From NCBI GenBank assembly GCA_021166835.1, contig JAJPEN010000018.1, positions 92,543 to 156,542 on the forward strand: a DNA stretch of 64,000 bases, written 5' to 3'. Position numbers and translations under genes: made by a program. The notes under the pieces were generated by a model. It was given only the letters and a program-made list of their open reading frames with translations, had not been told where the DNA came from and did no database searches. Origin of the DNA: Burkholderiaceae bacterium. GTDB lineage: Bacteria > Pseudomonadota > Gammaproteobacteria > Burkholderiales > Burkholderiaceae. Position 1 is the first letter of the stretch, and every line of letters begins with the position of its first letter. Below are positions 58,011-64,000 of this stretch, one piece after another.

Positions 58011-59023
58011 CGCGCGCCGTCGTCTTCGCCTACCACCAGGTCGGCGTGCGCTGCCTGCGCACGCTGCTCGCGCACGGCGTCGACGTCGCGCTCGTCGTCA
58101 CGCACGACGACGCGCCCGGCGAGACGATCTGGTTCGACAGCGTGCGCGCCGCCGCCGAGGAGCGCGGCATCGAGGTGGTCGCACCGGAAGACCCGAACAC
58201 CGACGAGGTCCTCTCACGCGTGCGCGGTGCCCGCCCCGACTTCCTCTTCTCCTTCTACTACCGGCGCCTGCTCGACGAGCGCCTGCTCGCCGTGGCGCCG
58301 CGCGGAGCGTGGAACATGCACGGCTCGCTGCTGCCGAAATACCGCGGGCGCGTGCCGCTGAACTGGGCGATCCTGCACGGCGAGACCGAGACCGGCGCCA
58401 CGCTGCACGCGATGACGCCGAAGGCCGACGCCGGCGCGATCGTCGACCAGCAGGCCGTGCCGATCCTGCCCGACGACGACGCGCGCGAGGTCTACACGAA
58501 GATCTGCGTGGCCGCCGAGATCGTCCTGTGGCGCAGCCTGCCCGCGCTGCTCGACGGCAGCGCCGTGCTGCGGGAGCAGGATCCGGCCGCCGCGACGCGA
58601 TTCGGCGCGCGGCGGGCCGAGGACGGGCGGATCGATCCCGCGCTGTCCGCGCGCGCGCTGCACGACCTCGTGCGCGCCGTCTCGAAGCCCTTCCCCGGCG
58701 CCTTCGTCGACCTGCCGCAGGGAAGACTCTTCGTCTGGCGCACGATGAGGGTAGACGGCGGGGTAGACGGCGCTTGCGCCGCGGCGGCGGGCGGCGCGCG
58801 CGCTGCGGCGACAGGCGGCGCCCGCGCCGCGGCACCGGCCGAGATGCGCGTCGTCGCCGGAGAGCTGTCGCTCTTCGGCGCCGACGGCAACCGCCTGCGC
58901 GTGCTCGATGCGCAGCTCGGGGCAACGCCGCTCGATGCTGCCCGCTTCCGCACCGTTTTCGGCGAGCGACTCGTCCTGCCGCCGCTGCCGCCTGTCCCCG
59001 ACAAGCAAGGAAACCTCAAGTGA
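58007..59023 (+). CDS. arnA: UDP-4-amino-4-deoxy-L-arabinose formyltransferase (ArnA N-terminal half as a separate protein)
   Basis: A 338-residue formyltransferase equivalent to residues 1-305 of E. coli ArnA. The active-site asparagine and histidine are in GAWNMHGSLLPKYRGRVPLNWAILHGE, with the catalytic aspartate in KADAGAIVDQ. The C-terminal OB-like domain is interrupted by about 30 residues of Ala/Gly/Arg repeats (near residues 248-278; DNA 58750-58836), not seen in normal family members. It overlaps arnC by ATGA and the dehydrogenase gene by GTGA. Confidence 0.93.
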   Translation: MTRAVVFAYHQVGVRCLRTLLAHGVDVALVVTHDDAPGETIWFDSVRAAAEERGIEVVAPEDPNTDEVLSRVRGARPDFLFSFYYRRLLDERLLAVAPRGAWNMHGSLLPKYRGRVPLNWAILHGETETGATLHAMTPKADAGAIVDQQAVPILPDDDAREVYTKICVAAEIVLWRSLPALLDGSAVLREQDPAAATRFGARRAEDGRIDPALSARALHDLVRAVSKPFPGAFVDLPQGRLFVWRTMRVDGGVDGACAAAAGGARAAATGGARAAAPAEMRVVAGELSLFGADGNRLRVLDAQLGATPLDAARFRTVFGERLVLPPLPPVPDKQGNLK

Positions 59024-60069
59024 AGCGCGTTCTCGTCCTCGGCATCGACGGTTTCATCGGACACCACCTGACGCGGGCGATCCTGTCGCAGACCGACTGG
59101 GAGGTCCACGGCATCGACATGCACGACGACCGCATCGCCGAATGGATCGGGCATCCGCGGCTGCGCTTCTTCGAAGGCGACATCACGATCAACCGCGAGT
59201 GGATCGAATACCACGTGAAGAAGTGCGACGTCGTGCTGCCGCTCGTCGCGATCGCCACGCCCGCCACCTACGTGCGCGAGCCGTTGCGCGTCTTCGAGCT
59301 CGATTTCGAGGCGAACCTGCCCGTGGTGCGCCACTGCCTGCACTACGGAAAGCACCTCGTCTTCCCGTCGACCTCCGAGGTCTACGGCATGTGCCGCGAC
59401 GAGCGCTTCGACCCCGAGACCTCCGAGCTCGTCTACGGCCCGATCGGCAAGCAGCGGTGGATCTATGCCTGCTCGAAGCAGTTGATGGACCGCGTGATTC
59501 ACGCCTACGGCCTGGAACGCGGACTGCGCTACACGCTGTTCCGGCCGTTCAACTGGATCGGCGGCGGCCTGGACAGCATCGACACGCCGCGCGAAGGGTC
59601 GAGTCGCGTCGTCACGCAGTTCTTCGGCCACATCGTGCGCGGCGAGCCGATCCGCCTCGTCGACGGCGGCCTGCAGCGGCGCTCTTTCACCTTCGTCGAC
59701 GACGGCATCGCGGCACTGATGAAGATCATCGAGAACCGCGACGACCGGGCCTGCGGTCGCATCTACAACATCGGCAATCCGGCGAACCACCATTCGGTAC
59801 GCGAGCTCGCGCAGATGATGCTCGAGATCGCCGCCGGCTATCCCGAGTACCGCGACAACGCCGCGCGCGTGACGCTCGTCGACACGAGCGCGCAGGACTA
59901 CTACGGCAGCGGCTATCAGGACGTGCGCGACCGCGTGCCTTCGATCGAGAACACGTGCGCGGATCTCGACTGGCAGCCGGGCATCGGCATGCGCGAGGCG
60001 CTCGTGCGCATCTTCGAGCACTATCGTAGCCGGATGCCCGCCGCACGGTCGCTGAACGAATCGGCCTGA
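59020..60069 (+). CDS. UDP-glucuronic acid oxidative decarboxylase (ArnA C-terminal half as a separate protein)
   Basis: A 349-residue SDR of the extended type, equivalent to the C-terminal half of ArnA. It has the NAD loop VLVLGIDGFIGHHL, PLVAIATPATYV, STSEVYGMCRD, the active-site tyrosine and lysine in WIYACSKQLMDR, and FRPFNWIGGGLDSIDTPREGSSRVVTQF, which is typical of ArnA. It oxidises and decarboxylates UDP-glucuronate to the 4-keto pentose used by ArnB. GTG start overlapping the formyltransferase stop. Confidence 0.93.
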   Translation: MKRVLVLGIDGFIGHHLTRAILSQTDWEVHGIDMHDDRIAEWIGHPRLRFFEGDITINREWIEYHVKKCDVVLPLVAIATPATYVREPLRVFELDFEANLPVVRHCLHYGKHLVFPSTSEVYGMCRDERFDPETSELVYGPIGKQRWIYACSKQLMDRVIHAYGLERGLRYTLFRPFNWIGGGLDSIDTPREGSSRVVTQFFGHIVRGEPIRLVDGGLQRRSFTFVDDGIAALMKIIENRDDRACGRIYNIGNPANHHSVRELAQMMLEIAAGYPEYRDNAARVTLVDTSAQDYYGSGYQDVRDRVPSIENTCADLDWQPGIGMREALVRIFEHYRSRMPAARSLNESA

Positions 60070-60992
60070 TGCGACGTCTGGCGCTGAAGATCGACGTCGA
60101 CACCTGGCTGGGCACCCGAGACGGCGTTCCCCGACTGCTCGATGCGCTCGAGCGCAACGACGCGCGCGCGAGCTTCCTCTTCAGCCTCGGCCCCGACCAC
60201 ACGGGGCGGGCGATCCGGCGCGCGCTGCGTCCGGGCTTTCTCGGCAAGGTCTCGCGCACCTCGGTCGTCGAGCACTACGGCATCCGCACGCTGCTGTACG
60301 GCACGCTGCTTCCCGGACCGGACATCGGGCGGCGCGAGGCGTCGATGATGCGCAGCGTGCGCGAGCGCGGCTTCGAGGTCGGCGTGCACTGCTGGGATCA
60401 CGTGCTGTGGCAGGACCGGGTGGGCGCACGCGATGCGGCGTGGACGCGCGAACAGATGCGCCTGGCAGTGGAGCGCTTCGGGGAGATCTTCGGTACCGCG
60501 CCGCGCGTGCACGGCGCCGCGGGCTGGCAGATGAACGAGGCCGCGTGGCCGCTCGAACGCGAGCTGGGCTTCGAATACGCCTCCGACACGCGCGGCGCGC
60601 ACGCGTTCCGCCCGGTCGACGCCGAGGGCCGGGAGATCGGCGTGCCGCAACTGCCGACGACGCTGCCGACGCTCGACGAGATGATCGGCCTGCACGGCGT
60701 GACCGCCGACAACGCCGATGCGCGGCTGCTCGCCCTCACCGCGAAATCCTCTCCCGAAACGCACGTCTACACGCTGCACGCCGAACTCGAGGGCGGCCGG
60801 CTCGGCAACGTCTTCGAACGCCTGCTGCGCGGCTGGCGCGCGCAGGGGTGGACGCTGGTCGGCCTGGACGGGCTCTTCGCCTCGCTCGACGCGGGAACGC
60901 TGCCGGCGCATCGGGTCGCCGTCGGAACCGTTCCCGGGCGCAGCGGCACGCTCGCCGTCCAGGGGGACGCGGACGCCGGCCTTCGTCCTTAG
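60069..60992 (+). CDS. arnD: 4-deoxy-4-formamido-L-arabinose-phosphoundecaprenol deformylase
   Basis: A 307-residue polysaccharide-deacetylase-like enzyme. The N-terminal ALKIDVDTWLGTRDGVPRLLD carries the metal-binding aspartate pair; the metal histidines are in VGVHCWDHVLW; HGAAGWQMNEAAW matches the ArnD loop. It removes the formyl group on the periplasmic side before ArnT acts. It shares one base with the preceding stop (TGATG). No arnE/arnF flippase genes follow. Confidence 0.94.
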   Translation: MRRLALKIDVDTWLGTRDGVPRLLDALERNDARASFLFSLGPDHTGRAIRRALRPGFLGKVSRTSVVEHYGIRTLLYGTLLPGPDIGRREASMMRSVRERGFEVGVHCWDHVLWQDRVGARDAAWTREQMRLAVERFGEIFGTAPRVHGAAGWQMNEAAWPLERELGFEYASDTRGAHAFRPVDAEGREIGVPQLPTTLPTLDEMIGLHGVTADNADARLLALTAKSSPETHVYTLHAELEGGRLGNVFERLLRGWRAQGWTLVGLDGLFASLDAGTLPAHRVAVGTVPGRSGTLAVQGDADAGLRP

Positions 60993-61029
60993 ATCGATTT
61001 TACCGATCAATTAGATCGTTTTTATTCGT
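60993..61029. promoter_or_regulatory. candidate OxyR-like site upstream of ahpC
   Basis: Tetramers ATCG (60993), CGAT (61004), ATCG (61015) and the imperfect TCGT (61026) occur with exact 7-base gaps in an AT-rich patch. OxyR sites have the same architecture (ATAG-N7-CTAT-N7-ATAG-N7-CTAT). The tetramers differ from the E. coli consensus at one or two positions. The site lies 89 bases before the start of a peroxiredoxin gene, a common OxyR target. Confidence 0.4.
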
Positions 61030-61117
61030 TGGACTGATTACCGCCGCACGCCGAGAATCCCTTCATCGCGCCGGGCGCCGTTGCCCGGCGGCAATCACCG
61101 TAGAAGGGAGTCACTCG

Positions 61118-61666
61118 ATGAAAACCGTTGGCGACAAGCTCGAGGCGTTCCGCGTGGTCGGCGTCAAGCCGCAGTTCAACCAGCCCGAAGAGAAAGGCGT
61201 CAGCGCCTTCGAAGAGATCACCGAGAAGTCGTTCCCGGGCAAGTGGAAGATCATCTACTTCTACCCGAAGGACTTCACTTTCGTGTGCCCCACCGAGATC
61301 GTCGGCTACGACAGGCTGGTCGGCAACTTCGAGGAGCGCGACGCAGTCGTGCTCGCCGGCTCTACCGACAACGAGTTCGTCAAGCTGGCCTGGCGCCGCG
61401 AGCACCCCGACCTGAAGAACCTGAAGCAGTGGCAGTTCGCCGATACGACGGGCTCGCTGGTCGACCAGCTCGGCATCCGCGAGAAGAGCGAAGGCGTGGC
61501 GCTGCGCGCGACCTTCATCGTCGATCCGGACAACACGATCCAGCACGTGACGGTGAACAACCTGAACGTGGGCCGCAATCCGGACGAGACGCTGCGCATC
61601 CTCGACGGCCTGCAGACCGACGAGCTGTGCCCGTGCAACCGCGCCGTGGGCGGCAAGACGCTCTGA
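61118..61666 (+). CDS. ahpC: peroxiredoxin, AhpC type with C-terminal CxC
   Basis: A 182-residue peroxiredoxin. The peroxidatic cysteine is in FYPKDFTFVCPTEIVGY (about residue 57). The C-terminus ends TDELCPCNRAVGGKTL, giving two resolving cysteines spaced CPC, as in the mycobacterial AhpC that is reduced by AhpD instead of AhpF. ahpD follows after 13 bp, matching this scheme. It detoxifies hydrogen peroxide, organic peroxides and peroxynitrite. GAAGGGAG precedes the ATG. Confidence 0.96.
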   Translation: MKTVGDKLEAFRVVGVKPQFNQPEEKGVSAFEEITEKSFPGKWKIIYFYPKDFTFVCPTEIVGYDRLVGNFEERDAVVLAGSTDNEFVKLAWRREHPDLKNLKQWQFADTTGSLVDQLGIREKSEGVALRATFIVDPDNTIQHVTVNNLNVGRNPDETLRILDGLQTDELCPCNRAVGGKTL

Positions 61667-61679
61667 CCGGAGGCCGGCG

Positions 61680-62195
61680 ATGACGAAACTCGAAGCCGTC
61701 CGTTCGCGGATCCCCGATTACGCGAAGGACCTCCGGCTGAACCTGGATGCCGTCGTCCAGCGCTCGAGTCTCGCGCCGGCCGACGCGCTCGGCTGCGCAC
61801 TGGCCGCCGCCTGGGCGGCGGGCAGTGCGGACCTGGTCGATGCGTTCCGCGAGCAGCTCGACGAAACCGACGCGAACGCAGCACTGTCGGCCGCCGCGCT
61901 GATGGGCATGAACAACGTCTGGTATCCGTACGTCGAGATGGCCGACGATCCGGAGCTGGGCAAGCAGCGCGCCGAGCTGCGGATGCAGGCCTACGCGACG
62001 CACGGCGGCGTCGCGCGCGAGCGCTTCGAAGCCTTCGCGCTCGCCGCCTCGGCCGTCGGCAAGTGCCATTTCTGCGTGCGCTCGCACTACGAGCTGCTGC
62101 AGAAGGCGGGCTGGACGACGGTGCAGCTGCGCGACGTCGGCCGGATCGCGGCAGTGGTTGCGGCCGCGGCGCAGGCGGTGCGAACGGCGGCCTGA
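61680..62195 (+). CDS. ahpD: alkyl hydroperoxide reductase AhpD
   Basis: A 171-residue all-helical carboxymuconolactone-decarboxylase-like protein. The thioredoxin-like redox pair and its histidine are in VGKCHFCVRSHYELLQ. It reduces AhpC through a proton relay. Length and the LGCALAAAWAAGSADLVDAF region fit AhpD. Cotranscribed with ahpC. A heptamer hairpin (copy F) follows within 40 bp. Confidence 0.94.
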   Translation: MTKLEAVRSRIPDYAKDLRLNLDAVVQRSSLAPADALGCALAAAWAAGSADLVDAFREQLDETDANAALSAAALMGMNNVWYPYVEMADDPELGKQRAELRMQAYATHGGVARERFEAFALAASAVGKCHFCVRSHYELLQKAGWTTVQLRDVGRIAAVVAAAAQAVRTAA

Positions 62196-62228
62196 CGGCC
62201 GTAAAAAGGAAACGGCCCTGCGGGCCGG

Positions 62229-62323
62229 TGAAGGGTGAAGGGGAAAGGGTGAAGGGCAGCAGCCACGACGGCGACGAATCGCCGCGCTGGTTTTCCCCTT
62301 CACCCTTTACCCTTCACCCTTCA
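62229..62323. repeat. TGAAGGG heptamer element, copy F (28-bp inverted pair)
   Basis: Left arm 62229-62256: TGAAGGG, TGAAGGG, GAAAGGG, TGAAGGG. Right arm 62296-62323: CCCTTCA, CCCTTTA, CCCTTCA, CCCTTCA. The arms pair at 27 of 28 positions around a 39-base loop. The element sits between the convergent ahpD and folE2 genes, so it could stop transcription from both sides. The folE2 stop codon (TAA) is in the CCCTTTA unit. Confidence 0.9.
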
Positions 62324-63131
62324 CTGCCTCGATCCTCGCAACCGCCGAATGATTATGTATCGACTCGAAGTTCTCCGCCTCGACGACGAAGCGGCGGATG
62401 CGCGGGTCGTCGCGTAGCGCGACGGCGACGTCGCGCACGAGGTCTTCGACGAACTTCGGGTTTTCGTAGGCGCGCTCGGTGACGTGCTTCTCGTCGACCC
62501 GCTTGAGCAGGCCGTACAGCTCGCTCGAAGCCTGCGCTTCGGCAATCGCGATGATCTCCTCCGGGTCGACCGGCCCGGAGCTTTCGATCGACACGGTGAC
62601 GTGCGATCGCTGGTTGTGCGCGCCGTATTCGGAGATCGACTTCGAGCACGGACACAGGCTCGTCACCGGCACGACCACGGTGAGCGTGGTCACCGCTGCG
62701 CGCGCATCGCCGTCGACGACCACCGACAATTCGTAATCCATCAGGCTCTGCACGCCCGACACCGGCGCGCTCTTGCGAACGAACAGCGGCAGGCTCAGCT
62801 CGATGGATCCGGCATCGGCCTCGAGCAGCACGAGCATCTCGTCGAACATCGCGCGCAGGCCGGCCGCGTCGAGCGCCGGCTCGCCGTCGGCCAGGCGGCG
62901 CTCGAGCAGCGCGAGAAAACGCGACATGTGCGTGCCCTTCTGCTCGGCCGGCAATGCAACGTACAGCCCGAAGCGACCGACGCTCGGCTGCTCGCCCGTG
63001 CTGCCGCGCCAGCGCAGCGGATAGCGCAGGCCCCTGACGCCGACGCGCTGGATAGGCAGCTGGCGCCGGTCGGCGCTGCCCTGCACGTCGAGCAGCGTGT
63101 CGCCGAGCGCGGCGCCGTCGCGAACGTTCAT
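62307..63131 (-). CDS. folE2: GTP cyclohydrolase FolE2
   Basis: A 274-residue GTP cyclohydrolase I of the type IB family, the first step to folate and other pterins, able to use metals other than zinc. Signatures: [12 protein letters not shown] near the start, the metal-ligand cysteine in [23 protein letters not shown], and [13 protein letters not shown]. The C-terminus ends in VKGEG, encoded by heptamer repeat copy F, which also supplies the stop codon. GGAGGG precedes the ATG. It lies 47 bp downstream of dxs. Confidence 0.95.
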   Translation of the reverse strand: MNVRDGAALGDTLLDVQGSADRRQLPIQRVGVRGLRYPLRWRGSTGEQPSVGRFGLYVALPAEQKGTHMSRFLALLERRLADGEPALDAAGLRAMFDEMLVLLEADAGSIELSLPLFVRKSAPVSGVQSLMDYELSVVVDGDARAAVTTLTVVVPVTSLCPCSKSISEYGAHNQRSHVTVSIESSGPVDPEEIIAIAEAQASSELYGLLKRVDEKHVTERAYENPKFVEDLVRDVAVALRDDPRIRRFVVEAENFESIHNHSAVARIEAVKGEG

Positions 63132-63178
63132 CGAACCCTCCAGGATGTTCCGGCGCACGAGAGAGGCTCCATCGCCGG

Positions 63179-64000
63179 TCAGCCGCCGCCGCTGGCGACG
63201 AGCCGCGGCGCCTTGTCGACTCCGGGACGCTCGTCGAAGCGCGCGCGCACCGAGCGCTCGATGCCGGCGGCGTCGAGCCCCTCGGCGCGCAGCAGCAGTG
63301 ACTGCTCGCCGTGCTCGATGTAACGGTCGGGCAGTCCGAGCTGCAGCAGGGGGCGCACGATCGCCTCGGCGGCGAAGGCCTCGGCCACCGCGCTGCCGGC
63401 TCCGCCCATGACGACGTGCTCCTCGATCGTGACGAAAGCGTCGTGCGTCGCGGCCAGCTCGCGCAACAGCGCCACGTCGAGCGGCTTGACGAAACGCATG
63501 TTCACGACGGTGGCGTCGAGCGCTTCGCCCGCGGCGAGCGCCGGCGCAAGCATCGTGCCGAACGCGAGCAGCGCGATGCGCGGAGCGGCGCCGCGACGTT
63601 CGCGCCGGCATTCGCGGCGCAGCTCGGCGCGGCCGAGCGGGATCGCGGTGAGGTCCTTCGATACCGCGGCGCCGATGCCGGCGCCGCGCGGATAGCGCAC
63701 CGCGGCAGGGCCATCGTGCCGGAAGGCTGTGTACAGCATCTGCCGGCATTCGTTCTCGTCCGACGGCGCCATCACGACGAGGTTCGGCACGCAGCGCAGA
63801 TAGGCGTAGTCGTAGGCGCCCGCATGCGTCGCGCCGTCGGCACCGACGACGCCGGCGCGGTCGAGCGCGAACACCACCGGCAGGTTCTGCAGCGCAACGT
63901 CGTGCACCAGCTGGTCGTAGCCGCGCTGCAGGAAGGTGCTGTAGATCGCCACCACCGGCTTCATTCCCTCGCAGGCGAGTCCGGCCGCGAAGGTGACCGC
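63179..64000 (-). CDS. dxs: 1-deoxy-D-xylulose-5-phosphate synthase, C-terminal part (cut by window edge)
   Basis: The 3' 273 codons of dxs; the 5' part lies beyond 64000. Visible are [30 protein letters not shown], the [32 protein letters not shown] pyrimidine-domain motif, [15 protein letters not shown], and the transketolase C-terminal domain with [16 protein letters not shown]. The enzyme condenses pyruvate and glyceraldehyde 3-phosphate at the head of the MEP isoprenoid route and also feeds thiamine and pyridoxal synthesis. folE2 follows on the same strand. Confidence 0.97.
   Translation of the reverse strand, partial: AVTFAAGLACEGMKPVVAIYSTFLQRGYDQLVHDVALQNLPVVFALDRAGVVGADGATHAGAYDYAYLRCVPNLVVMAPSDENECRQMLYTAFRHDGPAAVRYPRGAGIGAAVSKDLTAIPLGRAELRRECRRERRGAAPRIALLAFGTMLAPALAAGEALDATVVNMRFVKPLDVALLRELAATHDAFVTIEEHVVMGGAGSAVAEAFAAEAIVRPLLQLGLPDRYIEHGEQSLLLRAEGLDAAGIERSVRARFDERPGVDKAPRLVASGGG

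Overview
The window is about 64 kb of very GC-rich, gene-dense chromosome from a Gram-negative bacterium, most likely a betaproteobacterium of the order Burkholderiales. Reasons: the block sodB/xseA - exbB-exbD-lpxK-ycaR-kdsB - adk, the earP-efp pair with an arginine at EF-P position 32, lipid A genes (lpxK, kdsB, arn), periplasmic dsbB, and TRAP and TTT (Bug-type) binding proteins. The genus cannot be read from the sequence. No rRNA, tRNA, CRISPR array, prophage or insertion sequence was seen.

Layout. 0-8.2 kb is housekeeping plus an electron-transfer cluster: a flavodoxin-like protein, dsbB-tal, a flavocytochrome c sulfide dehydrogenase pair with a NapC/NirT tetraheme cytochrome, clpS-clpA, and a cold-shock gene. 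8.2-25.5 kb looks like an accessory catabolic region. It holds a remnant of a TTT binding-protein gene; a CocE-type hydrolase / TRAP transporter / isochorismatase-like operon divergent from a MarR regulator; a TTT binding protein with an ACMSD-type amidohydrolase divergent from a LysR regulator; a complete lower homoprotocatechuate operon (hpaG1 G2 E D F H I, yielding pyruvate and succinate semialdehyde) without the hpaBC hydroxylase; and a PIN-domain toxin-antitoxin module at the right edge. 25.6-38.6 kb returns to core genes: icd, a DUF192 protein, a GlsB/YeaQ protein, sodB, xseA, exbBD-lpxK-ycaR-kdsB, adk, a K+-independent H+-pyrophosphatase, a SirB1-like protein and an SDR dehydrogenase.

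38.6-53.4 kb carries an amidase divergent from a gamma-glutamyltransferase, a KTSC protein, earP-efp, a response regulator, the arginine genes argD-argF-argG, an ABC-F ATPase (uup), and a DUF3182/alpha-beta hydrolase pair. 53.5-61 kb holds yajQ and a tightly overlapped arnT-B-C-A1-A2-D operon for adding 4-amino-4-deoxy-arabinose to lipid A; the two halves of ArnA are separate genes. 61-64 kb has ahpC-ahpD behind a possible OxyR-like site, then folE2 and the 3' part of dxs on the opposite strand.

The most unusual DNA-level signal is a dispersed intergenic element built from about four consecutive 7-mers of consensus TGAAGGG. It occurs at six places, always within tens of bases of a start or stop codon, sometimes as an inverted pair able to form a long hairpin. 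In two cases it has entered the C-terminal codons of a gene (amidase, folE2). A second theme is frequent short tandem duplication: in earP (7 residues x3), the argG tail (NKAA x4), upstream of hpaF (20 bp x3-4), upstream of argG (18 bp x4-5), and Ala/Gly-rich inserts in the arnA formyltransferase and kdsB.
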